Of a stretch of DNA of 64,000 nucleotides, positions 41,331 to 50,437 are shown piece after piece. Position 1 is the stretch's first letter; every line of letters begins with the position of its first letter. Source of the DNA: Flavobacteriales bacterium (GTDB taxonomy: Bacteria > Bacteroidota > Bacteroidia > Flavobacteriales_D > Crocinitomicaceae); contig CANGJM010000013.1 of assembly GCA_947454525.1 (NCBI GenBank), positions 1 through 64,000 of the forward strand, given 5' to 3'. The notes beneath the pieces were generated by a model, which had not been told where the DNA came from, ran no database searches, and worked only from the letters and a program-made list of their open reading frames with translations. The translations under genes were made by a program, and so were the position numbers.

Positions 41331-42004
41331 TTATCCTTGAAGGTATATCCGACACCTTTTATGGTACGAATATAATCATCTCCAAGCTTTTCACGCAATT
41401 TTCTGATATGAACATCGATGGTTCTTTCACCAACGATGGTTTCATTACCCCAAACGACTGAAAGTATTTGATCTCGATTAAAGACTTTACCTGGTCTACT
41501 GGCAAGCAATTCGAGTAATTCAAATTCCTTTTTTGGTAATGTCAAAGATTCACCGTTTACAATTACAAGGAAGCGATCACGGTCAATTTGAATGCTTGAT
41601 TCTATTTGTTTTTCTGAATTCTTTGTTCTTCTGAGTAGAGAATCAATTTTACTCAACAACAATCTTGGTCTGATTGGTTTATTGATGTAATCATCTGCTC
41701 CTGCTTCAAAACCTGCGATTTGAGCGTAGTCCTCTGTTCGCGCAGTTAAAAAAGCAATGATGGGTTGGTTCAGATTTAAGTCCTTTCGAATGATTTGACA
41801 GGTTTCAATTCCGTCCATGACAGGCATCATCACATCCAAGAGAATCAAGGATGGATTTATTTGCTGAACAATGCGCAAGGCCTCTTGTCCGTTTGAAGCA
41901 ACATAGACTTTAAATCCCTCTTTACGGATATTGTAGGAAAGGAACTCAAGAATATCTGGTTCATCGTCAACGATTAAAATGGTATGTCCTTTTGAGTTTT
42001 CCAT
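41327..42004 (-). CDS. Response regulator, OmpR/PhoB family
   Basis: The 225 residues hold a receiver domain (acidic pocket VDDEPD, phospho-acceptor Asp in SLILLDVMMPVMDG near 56, switch Thr in AFLTART, Lys in INKPIRP) and an OmpR/PhoB winged helix (LTLPKKEFELLELLASRPGKVFNRDQIL, VGERTIDVHIRKLREKLG, YIRTIKGVGYTF). It is coupled to the histidine kinase gene. Regulators of this class bind direct repeats with 11-bp period. Such repeats occur before the two genes next upstream (44651-44694 and 47771-47814), the obvious candidate targets. No usual promoter is visible in the 52 nt before it. Confidence 0.94.
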   Translation of the reverse strand: MENSKGHTILIVDDEPDILEFLSYNIRKEGFKVYVASNGQEALRIVQQINPSLILLDVMMPVMDGIETCQIIRKDLNLNQPIIAFLTARTEDYAQIAGFEAGADDYINKPIRPRLLLSKIDSLLRRTKNSEKQIESSIQIDRDRFLVIVNGESLTLPKKEFELLELLASRPGKVFNRDQILSVVWGNETIVGERTIDVHIRKLREKLGDDYIRTIKGVGYTFKDK

Positions 42005-42011
42005 GGGATTT

Positions 42012-42046
42012 AAAAAAAATGGCTGCTAAACCGAAGTTTAGCAGCC
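42012..42046 (-). terminator. Terminator after the secreted T9SS protein gene
   Basis: GGCTGCTAAAC (42021-42031) and GTTTAGCAGCC (42036-42046) form a perfect 11-bp stem with loop CGAA. Reading leftwards it is followed by an 8-base T-run (A's at 42012-42019). It stands 10 nt past the stop of the T9SS gene and 7 nt before the response regulator start. Confidence 0.9.
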
Positions 42047-42056
42047 GTTAGTGAGA

Positions 42057-44603
42057 TTATTTTTGAATCATCAATTTCTGATTCTCAGAACCGTTTGCGT
42101 TAGTCAAACGAACTGTGTAGAATCCAGAAGAAAGATTCGTTACTTCGAATGAAACGTTATTTGTTCCGATTTCTAAAGAGCTCTCTTGAGCAATTACACG
42201 ACCAGTAGCATCGATTAATTCGATTTGGATAAGGTCATTTGTGTTTTGTTCAAAAGAAACGTTTACTGTTTCGTTTGCTGGATTAGGGAAGATTGTCAAG
42301 TTTGAGCTTGTAGCAACTTCGTTTAATCCAACCGTTACGTCAACCAAGAAGATCGTTGTATCAGTACAGTTACCGTTGATCGCTGTTAACACCACTGTGT
42401 ATGATCCGTTCACAGCATACGCGTGAGCTGGTGCAGTAGCAGATGAGTTTGTGAAGTCACCGAAATCCCAAGAGTAAGAAGTAGCACCTGTAGATGTATT
42501 GGTAAATGTCGCAACGTTTCCAGCTAATGTCATTGTTCCAGCTGCTGTTGGAGTAGCATTGAATGTTACGCTAATTGGAGCAGAAGCACCAACACCGTTA
42601 CACGCATTTGCATTTGTTGTTACCACGTTTACGTTTGTAGCAGTTGCAGTTACATCGATACTTTGAGTCGTAGCACCTGTTGACCATAAGTAGCTATCAG
42701 AAGTTGAAGCAGTAATTGTTACCACATCACCTTCACAAGCCTGAGTTGCTGTTGCATTGATTGTTGGAGCTGGAGCATTAGATACGTTTACAGTTGTTGC
42801 AGCTGAAGTTGCAGCACATCCGTTTACATCTGTTACAGTTACCGTGTAAGAACCAGAAGTAGTTACGGTAATGGAAGCAGAAGTAGCTGTTGTAGACCAA
42901 ACGTTTCCAGTAGCAGCACTTGAAGTCAAGTCAACCGATCCACCTGTACAGAATGTTGTTGCTCCATTTGCGGTGATTACTGGTGTTGAAGGCAATGCAT
43001 TTATTGTAATAGTCACCATTACACGTGGACCTTCGTATCCAGCAGCATTCATTTGCGCTACATAATAGTTAAATGTTCCAGCTGTCGTTGTTGAAGGTGT
43101 TGGAGCAGGTATGCTTGTACCACCAGTCGCTGTTGTATACCAATTGATTGTACAATCTTGGTTTCCAGAAGCTGTTAACGCTGATGCAGTAGCACCTTGA
43201 CAAATGTTGATTGCTGCGGTAGTTGTTGGCGCAGGAATAGTTACGGGGTTAATCGATGCATCAAGGAAAGAAATATTTAATAAGGCAGTTGAAGCACTAA
43301 CTGGACGGAAATCCGGGCTCAAATACGTATTATTCACTCCATAAGGAAGTGTTAAAATGTTTGCAGATGAAGCTAATGAGTCATTGTTATTAGCACCAAA
43401 CCAAGTTGAAATACCAAAAGTACTTCCAGTATTTTTCTCAACGGAGTAATTTGTTAAATGTCCAGCAACTAGGTTGTTTTTATATTTCAAAATACCGTTG
43501 GTAGCATTCCCTTCACAAGCAGTTCCATCGATGTGAATTCCACGAAGACCATCCATAAAGATACTGTTGTAGATTTTTAATCCAGAATTACGACGGATAC
43601 GAGCACCTCTTCTAAAACCAGAAGCAACGGTTGCAGCAGTATTCCCTCTTAATGGACCAACAAATGTAACATTAGAGAACATTGCAGATGTTTGTGGAGT
43701 ATTTGCAGAACCTGAAGCATCATTATCTGATTCAAAGCCTTCTGAGGTAGAAACTGTTGGATTATCAGCAATCAATGGATCACGAACAGCCAAACAATAC
43801 TGAACCAATCCAGAGAATCCATTATCTGTATCGAAATCATCATCTAGATTACGGTAAGACACTAAGTGGCGACAATTTACTGTACCACCAAACCACTCGT
43901 AAGCATCATCATTTGAGAAAGAAACTTGAACGAAATCGATTGTTGTCGCACGTCCAACAGAACCCAATGTTAACCCATTGATTTCTTTATTTGGTTGATA
44001 AACATATCCAGGGAATTCAATGCGTACATAACGAAGAATACCTGAATTATCATTTGCGTCAGGGTTAAGTCCTCCACCATATTGTGTATCAAATGTTGGT
44101 GCTAAACCTTCAATATTTGCAATTCCACCAGCATTATTGTTGGTAGATTTACCCATAATAATGATTCCACCCCAATCACCTAAGGCACGTTGTCCAACAG
44201 GTTGATTTGATGTGAAAACAATTGGGTTTGTCGCTGTTCCATCAGCGATTAATTTAGAACCTTGAGTTACGAATAATCCAGATCCAGCGGTGTTTTTATC
44301 ACCCATTACAACTGTTCCTGGCTGAATCGTTAATGTCGCTCCATTTTTCACGTAGATTTGACCTTGTAACAAGTAGACATTGTTTGAGGTCCATGTAGTG
44401 TTTGTTGTGATCGCAGCGGTAACCGTTACGTTTGAACTTTGGTAAACCGTATTTTGCGGATCCCAGTTTGTCCATGAATCTGTCCATTGCGAGGACGGTG
44501 CAGGAGCGAATGCTCCTCTGTAATTAGTCGGCTGAAAGAAGCTCTGACCAAAAGCGATAAGACTTACACAGAAGCTTAACGCGGTAAACGTAAATTTTTT
44601 CAT
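42057..44603 (-). CDS. T9SS-secreted protein with beta-helix-like region and PKD domain
   Basis: The 848 residues begin with a signal peptide (ending AFGQ). Residues ~60-450 repeat beta segments of the type seen in right-handed helices (VKNGATLTIQPGTVVMGD, LIADGTATNPIVFTSNQPVG, LGDWGGIIIMGKS, GILRYVRIEFPGYVY, LTLGSVGRATTIDFVQVSFSNDDAYEWFGG). Ig-like stretches then follow, then a PKD domain near 690-765 (YSWDFGDFTNSSATAPAHAYAVNGSYTVVLTA), and a T9SS type A tail (NLTIFPNPANETVNV to QKLMIQK). It is an exported surface or extracellular protein. It lies directly after a TonB-dependent receptor and before a two-component system, and has a 4 x 11-bp repeat region upstream of its start. The substrate is unknown. 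Confidence 0.88.
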   Translation of the reverse strand: MKKFTFTALSFCVSLIAFGQSFFQPTNYRGAFAPAPSSQWTDSWTNWDPQNTVYQSSNVTVTAAITTNTTWTSNNVYLLQGQIYVKNGATLTIQPGTVVMGDKNTAGSGLFVTQGSKLIADGTATNPIVFTSNQPVGQRALGDWGGIIIMGKSTNNNAGGIANIEGLAPTFDTQYGGGLNPDANDNSGILRYVRIEFPGYVYQPNKEINGLTLGSVGRATTIDFVQVSFSNDDAYEWFGGTVNCRHLVSYRNLDDDFDTDNGFSGLVQYCLAVRDPLIADNPTVSTSEGFESDNDASGSANTPQTSAMFSNVTFVGPLRGNTAATVASGFRRGARIRRNSGLKIYNSIFMDGLRGIHIDGTACEGNATNGILKYKNNLVAGHLTNYSVEKNTGSTFGISTWFGANNNDSLASSANILTLPYGVNNTYLSPDFRPVSASTALLNISFLDASINPVTIPAPTTTAAINICQGATASALTASGNQDCTINWYTTATGGTSIPAPTPSTTTAGTFNYYVAQMNAAGYEGPRVMVTITINALPSTPVITANGATTFCTGGSVDLTSSAATGNVWSTTATSASITVTTSGSYTVTVTDVNGCAATSAATTVNVSNAPAPTINATATQACEGDVVTITASTSDSYLWSTGATTQSIDVTATATNVNVVTTNANACNGVGASAPISVTFNATPTAAGTMTLAGNVATFTNTSTGATSYSWDFGDFTNSSATAPAHAYAVNGSYTVVLTAINGNCTDTTIFLVDVTVGLNEVATSSNLTIFPNPANETVNVSFEQNTNDLIQIELIDATGRVIAQESSLEIGTNNVSFEVTNLSSGFYTVRLTNANGSENQKLMIQK

Positions 44604-44650
44604 TTTTCTTAATTTTTTTTATCAAGACAAAGTTCAGTGTTTGATGTAGA

Positions 44651-44694
44651 CTTAGCGTTAGCATAACCCTATGATAACGCTAACGAATCGTTAA
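44651..44694 (-). promoter_or_regulatory. Four 11-bp direct-repeat units upstream of the T9SS gene (candidate regulator site)
   Basis: On the minus strand four consecutive 11-mers begin TTAACGA (44694), TTAGCGT (44683), ATAGGGT (44672) and CTAACGC (44661), sharing a TA[AG][CG]G core once per helical turn. The outer units also make a 9-bp inverted repeat (TTAGCGTTA / TAACGCTAA). A weak -7-like GAACTTTG (minus, 44628-44635) lies 15 nt downstream, so the site occupies the -33 region, as in activator-dependent PhoB promoters. The downstream response regulator is the likely binder. Confidence 0.5.
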
Positions 44695-44738
44695 GAAATT
44701 ATGAATAAATGAAGGGAATAAAAAGGAAATGTTAAGAA

Positions 44739-47699
44739 CTAGAATTTGTAGGTAAGAGAAAAACTAATCGTTCTCCCGAATTTTGTATTCCAAATTAAGT
44801 CATCTTGATTTTTATCAAAGCGATTTTGTCCGCTTGACTCTCCAGTAAACAGGTAATTACCTACTTTTTGAATGACATTGTTATCTGTAGATGAGTTGAA
44901 ATTGTTTTGATAGAAAATCAAGTTTTGCGCAAGAACGTTTTGACAATTTAACTTCAACTCAAGTTTATTATCATTAAAAGATTTAGCTATTTGTAAATCA
45001 AGGAAAGTACGGCTTTTCTCCCAAATATCTGGTTGAAGGACACTACCTAAAATGTACATTCTTGATCCAACACGATTCACATTCATAGCAATCGTTAAAT
45101 TATTGGATGTTTTATAAATTACACCACAATTCAATACATAAGGTGATTGTCCTTGAAGTGGACGAGAATCGTACGGTGTCCCGATATTTTTAGAAACGTC
45201 CACAACAGAGTGAATCAAACCTAGGTTAGTGAAAAACTCTAATTGATTCCATTTCGACATAGTGTCCATTTTGAATAATGCACCGATGTTTGATTTAAGT
45301 TCCATTTCTAATCCATAGTTGAATGCGGAAGGAACGTTTTTATATGAAATTTCATTCATAACATCAGGACGTGTTATTTGCTCAATTGGATTCACGAAAT
45401 ATTTGTAAAATGAACCAATGGAGATTACCTGTCCTTTTCCAGGGTAGTACTCATATCGAACATCCATGTTCGTAATTTTCGCTCTTTTTAAAGAGTCGTT
45501 TCCAGATAAAACGAATTGTGTATTAAAGTCATAAAATGCAAATGGTGCCAATTCTCGGTATTCCGGTCTATTTAATGTTTGTGAGGCGCTCACGCGAAGT
45601 ACTTTTTGCATGTTAAAGTTATGAATGAAATTCACAGAAGGAAGAACATCCAAGTTGTGCATGTGTACAGCTAATGGTGTTTTATCTGCTCTACGAGCAT
45701 CAAGATTTTGCGTAAAATCTTCCATTCGTGCTCCGTAAAGTAATTTGTTCTTGCCAAAATGTTGCATCAACGAAAAGTAGGCAGCATATAATTGAGAATT
45801 GGCAGTATAGGAATCAGAAGCTTTTGTACCATCCGATAGTTTAAATCCACCAACTCCTGGAGAAAGAAGTCCCATGTTTTGAACTTGGAAAATGGAATCT
45901 TCTGGTAAATAAAGTAGGTTTGTATTGAAATTTGTTGACCCTCCGACTGCTCCATATTTGGTGTATCCTAGTTGACGAGCTTGAAAATCACGATTTCTTA
46001 ATTGAACGAAAACACCTGTTTTAAATTCCAATTTTAATTTTTTCTCTTGTTTGGTTGAATCTTGCTGGTAAACTTCCTTTGTGAAATTCACCTTGTAGCT
46101 CGACATGTTTTCTTTATTATTTGAAAAGAACATGTTTCCACCATAGTCAGGCCCCACATTTGTTTGGGAAATATTTGCTACATACATAGTATCGTGGTAA
46201 TCTGGACTACTTGGGTCATTTACATATTTCATGCGGGAATAAATGTTTCTTCGCAAGTTTGGAATGATACGTTGGATATTACTTAGACCAACCATCCAAT
46301 CAATTTTCATTTTTCCTGGTGGATCAAGTGCATGTTGACCACTTAATTGTGATGAGAAAATTTGGTTGATTGTCATCCAATTTGCATTTGAACGTAACAA
46401 AGATGGATTCTGATCTAATGGATTAATTTCTCCTGTACGATTGATAATGCGGTTATCTGTATTAATCGTGTACAAGTTTTTAAAGCTAATGCTGTTTTTA
46501 GCGTTCAATTTCAAAGAGAAATTCAACATAGAACCTGTTAGCAATTGTGTGGAGTATACCTTATCTAAAAATTCATTTTCAATTTGAGATGTTCCTGATC
46601 CACCAGTATTGTCTGTAAACGATTTTCTAGTGGTCTCGTTGTAATTATTTGTTCTGTTATAAGAAAGTGAACCAATGAATCCAAACTCCTTTTTGTTTTT
46701 AAATTCTTTGCGATAGCCACCTGCATATTGAAGACTGAAATTAGGCATGAATATTCCGTCGCTTAATTTCCAATTGGACTGGAATGATTTCGCTAAAGCT
46801 GCTTGATCACTCATTAAGGATGGGTAATCCAAAACAGATGGTATCGATGGCATTGCTCTAGATCCATCATCAAGCCCTAGCCAATCTAATTTACCTTCTT
46901 TCGCATATTTGCGATCTTTAAATGTGGTGATTGTATTGTATCCTCCCGAAATAGAAATTGATTGAAAATTTTCAACGGGGATGTTCTTCGTACGAATCTG
47001 AATAATCCCACCGGCAAATTCAGCAGGTAGATCAGGAGACGCCGTTTTCACAATAGATAAATTCTCCAACATATTGACAGGGAAAATATCAAAAGCGAAT
47101 GCTTTTCTATCAGACTCTGAGCTCGGCAGTGGCGCATCATTTAAATAAGCGGCATTGTATCGGTCATTTAACCCACGAATAATAGCAAATTTATTATCTT
47201 GAATACTAGCACCACTTATTTTTTTCAAGGCATCTCCAACCGTTTTATCTGGACTTCGTTGAATTAATTGGGCAGGGATAATGTCCATCATGACATTGCT
47301 CTTATATTGCATTTGAGTGGTGCCAAGGTTTGATTCCGAGTTCACCTTGGTTTTAATGATGATTTCTTGTTTCGTGGAAACCGAATTCACCATGGACACA
47401 TTGACGATGGTATTTCCTTTCGCTTTCACAACGACAGCGGAAACTTCCATTTTTTGATAACCACCAGCACTAATTAATAAGGTATAGGTTCCAGGATTTA
47501 TATCGCGAACCGCATAATCTCCATTGAGGTCGGAATATGCTCCTTTCGCTGCTCCAAGTACGGTAATTTTTGCATCTAGTACGGCAACATCTGTCCCTTC
47601 AATGGTTATTTTTCCTGAAATAATCCCTAATTGGGCAAAACTAAAAAAGGAGAAAAATTGAAAAAAACCAATAATAATAAGACTTTTGCTCAAACGCAT
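44739..47699 (-). CDS. TonB-dependent outer-membrane receptor
   Basis: The 986-residue receptor starts with a signal peptide (ending SFAQ) and a carboxypeptidase-regulatory-like domain (about 25-110: GIISGKITIEGTDVAVLDAKITVLGAAKGAYSDLNGDYAVRDINPGTYTLLISAGGY). A plug follows (about 130-250: RSPDKTVGDALKKISGASIQDNKFAIIRGLNDRYNAAYLNDAPLPSSE), then a 22-strand-type barrel that ends in ISFSLTYKF. It should import a ligand too large for porins, powered by TonB. It lies next to a T9SS-secreted protein and a two-component system. I prefer the ATG at 47699, since the frame extends upstream only with a GTG. Ligand not recognised. Confidence 0.94.
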   Translation of the reverse strand: MRLSKSLIIIGFFQFFSFFSFAQLGIISGKITIEGTDVAVLDAKITVLGAAKGAYSDLNGDYAVRDINPGTYTLLISAGGYQKMEVSAVVVKAKGNTIVNVSMVNSVSTKQEIIIKTKVNSESNLGTTQMQYKSNVMMDIIPAQLIQRSPDKTVGDALKKISGASIQDNKFAIIRGLNDRYNAAYLNDAPLPSSESDRKAFAFDIFPVNMLENLSIVKTASPDLPAEFAGGIIQIRTKNIPVENFQSISISGGYNTITTFKDRKYAKEGKLDWLGLDDGSRAMPSIPSVLDYPSLMSDQAALAKSFQSNWKLSDGIFMPNFSLQYAGGYRKEFKNKKEFGFIGSLSYNRTNNYNETTRKSFTDNTGGSGTSQIENEFLDKVYSTQLLTGSMLNFSLKLNAKNSISFKNLYTINTDNRIINRTGEINPLDQNPSLLRSNANWMTINQIFSSQLSGQHALDPPGKMKIDWMVGLSNIQRIIPNLRRNIYSRMKYVNDPSSPDYHDTMYVANISQTNVGPDYGGNMFFSNNKENMSSYKVNFTKEVYQQDSTKQEKKLKLEFKTGVFVQLRNRDFQARQLGYTKYGAVGGSTNFNTNLLYLPEDSIFQVQNMGLLSPGVGGFKLSDGTKASDSYTANSQLYAAYFSLMQHFGKNKLLYGARMEDFTQNLDARRADKTPLAVHMHNLDVLPSVNFIHNFNMQKVLRVSASQTLNRPEYRELAPFAFYDFNTQFVLSGNDSLKRAKITNMDVRYEYYPGKGQVISIGSFYKYFVNPIEQITRPDVMNEISYKNVPSAFNYGLEMELKSNIGALFKMDTMSKWNQLEFFTNLGLIHSVVDVSKNIGTPYDSRPLQGQSPYVLNCGVIYKTSNNLTIAMNVNRVGSRMYILGSVLQPDIWEKSRTFLDLQIAKSFNDNKLELKLNCQNVLAQNLIFYQNNFNSSTDNNVIQKVGNYLFTGESSGQNRFDKNQDDLIWNTKFGRTISFSLTYKF

Positions 47700-47770
47700 A
47701 TGAATAGCTTTAAAATTCACCGCAAAGGAACGTAAGACGCTTGATGATTAAATTAATGAAAGATTAAAAA

Positions 47771-47814
47771 TATGTTAAGTTAATATGATAGAAAGGTAAC
47801 AATAAGGTAACATT
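47771..47814 (-). promoter_or_regulatory. Four 11-bp direct-repeat units upstream of the TonB receptor (candidate regulator site)
   Basis: Reading the minus strand, AATGTTACCTT (47804-47814) and ATTGTTACCTT (47793-47803) are nearly identical 11-mers, followed by weaker units TCTATCATATT and AACTTAACATA at the same period. Two TGTTACC heptamers separated by 4 bases give the 7-4-7 geometry of a PhoB box. A -7-like TTCCTTTG (minus, 47723-47730) lacks the TA, consistent with an activator-dependent promoter. Confidence 0.5.
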
Positions 47815-47842
47815 AAAAAGGAGGGTCGAAGCCCTCCTTTTT
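47815..47842 (-). terminator. Terminator of the TSP3/OmpA gene
   Basis: AAAAAGGAGGG (47815-47825) pairs with CCCTCCTTTTT (47832-47842) around a 6-nt loop, with T's on both sides, so it may act in both directions. It is 24 bp past the stop of the minus-strand OmpA gene. Confidence 0.85.
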
Positions 47843-47866
47843 ATTTTATTCCTTGACGTTGTTCTT

Positions 47867-50434
47867 TTAATCGAACACCACTTTCATTTCCACACGTCTG
47901 TTTTTCTGACGTCCTTCTGGTGTGTCATTTGGTGCAATAGGTTTTGTTTCACCAAAATAAAGTGTGTTTATGCGTGTAACATCGATTCCTTGTGTAACGA
48001 GGTACGCTTTCACTGCTTCAGCACGTTTTTTGGAAAGTAACATGTTTGCTGTGTCGTCACCTTGACTATCAGTATGTCCAGTAATTTCTAGTTTCCACGT
48101 TGGTTTTTTCTTCAAGACTTCAGCTAACTCACTTAAAGATACTTTCGATCCCTCTAGAATGACGTCTTTTGACACTTCAAACTCTAAGTTATCAAATGCT
48201 GTTTTCAATACTTCAATAATGGCCTGTTCAATCACTGGGCAACCTTTGTTTGATTTTGGTCCAGGTGTATTTGGACAGTCATCGTCTTTGTCGAGAAGTC
48301 CATCTTTGTCACTGTCTTTATACGGACAACCTTTGTTAGCGGCAGGACCAGCTAACGTTGGACAGTCATCATCTTTGTCTAAGATTCCATCGTTGTCTCC
48401 GTCTTTGTATGGACAACCACGATTTTCTTGTGGACCAGCGACATCTGGACATTCATCGATGAAGTCATAAACTCCGTCAGCGTCTTTATCCGGACAACCT
48501 TTGTTTTCTTTTGGTCCAGCATTGTCAGGACATGCATCCTCCGCATCTGGCACACCGTCAGCATCGCGATCTGGACAACCTTTAAGCGCAAGTAAGCCTG
48601 CAACGGTTGGACAAGCGTCCTCAGAATCGATGATTTTATCACCGTCCGTGTCTGGACAACCTTTGTATTCTTTTAATCCAGCGACATCTGGACACGCATC
48701 TTTTTTGTCGATGATTTTATCTCCGTCTTTATCTGGACATCCCTTGAATTCAGCCGTGCCAGGTTCATTGATACACTCATCATCTGAATCAGGAATTCCA
48801 TCATTGTCTGTATCCGGACATCCTTTAAACGCCCAAGTTCCTGGAACATCTTTACACTCGTCTTTTCGATTCGAAACCTTATCGTTGTCCTTGTCTTTTA
48901 CTCGGTGATAAAGGATTGGGAAACGTGCACCAGCGTACAATTCAACTCCACTCACATTGTTTTTCGCCAAAAGTGTTTTCATATCGGTAATTCCTATGAT
49001 GAGTGGTCCGATACGCGTTGCTAAACCATATTTCATTCCACTGTATTGATTCATAGAAATAGGCATGTAAACACCGAAATATGGACTATCAAAACTAGGA
49101 GTGATGGAGAACTGATTCGCAGTTTTCACTTTGGTATCCTTTCCTTGAGGGATTACATTTAACATGGAAGTAGCGTTTATGTAAAAACCTTTCCAAATCT
49201 GATAGTCGAATTGAAAACTTACCGCAGTTGGCGTACGCATTCTAAACGTTTGAGATGGATCTTGAAGGGATACCCATTCTTGGTTTCCAGCTGCAGTGGA
49301 TTGGTTGATAAGGCTATCGATAACGCCATCAAATCCTTCCAAATTAGTTGCAGTATTAAAGGTTTGCAGGTTAAACAAATTTGAAGTGTTGACTGCGAAA
49401 TTGCGGCTTAACCCACCTTTAGTAAATTTCATACTTCCCATATCCACAATGGAAAATCCAGCACGCAGTTTGTATTTGTTTTCGTTTCGACGCCATAAAT
49501 TTGTTTCGCCGTCCATGTCGTATTTGAATTTCGCATAGTTTGGACGCCATTCGTAAACTGCTCCTATATCCAGACCAAAACCTAATTTCGACGATGGATC
49601 AATAAGATCTGAAGCAGTTGGGTTGTTTCCAGCCATTCCGTTATTAATGATTCCATTAATGTTGTTGGAGTAACCGTAATCAAAAGTACCTGCTAAGTAT
49701 TGCGAGGTGTCTTCATTCACTAGATTATAGGAGAAGTTATCTGTGTACACGTACGCCGCTGCGTGTCCGAGTAACGCTTTTGGTGCGATACCTATTTTCA
49801 AGAAATGTTCCTTGTTATCGATTAAAACTTGTGAATAGTTGAATCCTACTTCCGACCAAGTCATGTAGTTTACGTTGAATAATTGTTCGTTGTAAACGGC
49901 ATTCCATAAACTTGGGTGTTCTAAGCCATCTTCCGATAACACAGCTAATTTTGGATCCATGTTATCGACGTTCACGATTGTTCTATTTCGAACATTAAAT
50001 CCAATCGCAGTTTTCTCGTTGATATGGAACATCGTGTTCAAAAGATCCACTTGGAAATTGATGTTCGCTCCTAGTGTTTTCGTGGAGGTTTCATCGTAGT
50101 TGTGCACCACGAAACGATCAATAAAACTAGAATCTGGTTTAGACCAAGCATTTAGAATGTTTGGATCTGAAAATGACTTGTACCAGCCGTATCCATTTCC
50201 ACCTTGCGCAGCACGCATGGCATTTGCATCGAAGTATCCAAAATTTTGGTAAACATTCATGTTGGTCCCGAACAACAACATGTCAAATTTGTAGCGTCCA
50301 TCGACAAAGCTAGCTGGATTCACTTGGTTTCCAATGACACCGGCATAGTTACTAGAACCAAGTCCGAGGTAGCTCTGTGCATGAAATTTTGCTTGAACAG
50401 CAAATAGGGATAGGCAGATGAGTAGTTTTTTCAT
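47867..50434 (-). CDS. OmpA family protein with beta-barrel-like head and eight TSP3 repeats
   Basis: The 855-residue protein has a signal peptide (1-19) and an N-terminal membrane/barrel-like region of ~490 residues (AGVIGNQVNPASFVDGRYKFDMLLFG at its start, resembling DUF5723). Eight thrombospondin type 3 calcium-binding repeats (about 510-735) follow, and then an OmpA domain (about 740-855: KLEITGHTDSQGDDTANMLLSKKRAEAVKAYLVTQGIDVTRI, QKNRRVEMKVVF) that binds peptidoglycan. The OmpA motifs are complete. The calcium repeats probably form a stiff connector between the outer membrane and the wall. It lies 3 bp downstream of a 722-residue unknown gene, so they are cotranscribed. Confidence 0.92.
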   Translation of the reverse strand: MKKLLICLSLFAVQAKFHAQSYLGLGSSNYAGVIGNQVNPASFVDGRYKFDMLLFGTNMNVYQNFGYFDANAMRAAQGGNGYGWYKSFSDPNILNAWSKPDSSFIDRFVVHNYDETSTKTLGANINFQVDLLNTMFHINEKTAIGFNVRNRTIVNVDNMDPKLAVLSEDGLEHPSLWNAVYNEQLFNVNYMTWSEVGFNYSQVLIDNKEHFLKIGIAPKALLGHAAAYVYTDNFSYNLVNEDTSQYLAGTFDYGYSNNINGIINNGMAGNNPTASDLIDPSSKLGFGLDIGAVYEWRPNYAKFKYDMDGETNLWRRNENKYKLRAGFSIVDMGSMKFTKGGLSRNFAVNTSNLFNLQTFNTATNLEGFDGVIDSLINQSTAAGNQEWVSLQDPSQTFRMRTPTAVSFQFDYQIWKGFYINATSMLNVIPQGKDTKVKTANQFSITPSFDSPYFGVYMPISMNQYSGMKYGLATRIGPLIIGITDMKTLLAKNNVSGVELYAGARFPILYHRVKDKDNDKVSNRKDECKDVPGTWAFKGCPDTDNDGIPDSDDECINEPGTAEFKGCPDKDGDKIIDKKDACPDVAGLKEYKGCPDTDGDKIIDSEDACPTVAGLLALKGCPDRDADGVPDAEDACPDNAGPKENKGCPDKDADGVYDFIDECPDVAGPQENRGCPYKDGDNDGILDKDDDCPTLAGPAANKGCPYKDSDKDGLLDKDDDCPNTPGPKSNKGCPVIEQAIIEVLKTAFDNLEFEVSKDVILEGSKVSLSELAEVLKKKPTWKLEITGHTDSQGDDTANMLLSKKRAEAVKAYLVTQGIDVTRINTLYFGETKPIAPNDTPEGRQKNRRVEMKVVFD
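48238..48901 (-). repeat. Eight tandem TSP3-type repeat units in the OmpA gene
   Basis: Eight units of about 27-29 residues carry the pattern DxDxDGxxDxxDxCPxxxGxxxxKGCP, with the Asp ligands for calcium and two Cys per unit in most copies. The final two units (YKDGDNDGILDKDDDCP and YKDSDKDGLLDKDDDCP) are closest to each other, which suggests a recent duplication. The first unit has KDECKDVPG in place of the usual CP. Confidence 0.85.
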
Positions 50435-50437
50435 AGT

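Noticed and set aside
48159..48908. Plus-strand Ser/Gly/Pro-rich frames opposite the TSP3 repeats
   Set aside because: They are periodic reflections of the repeat codons on the other strand.
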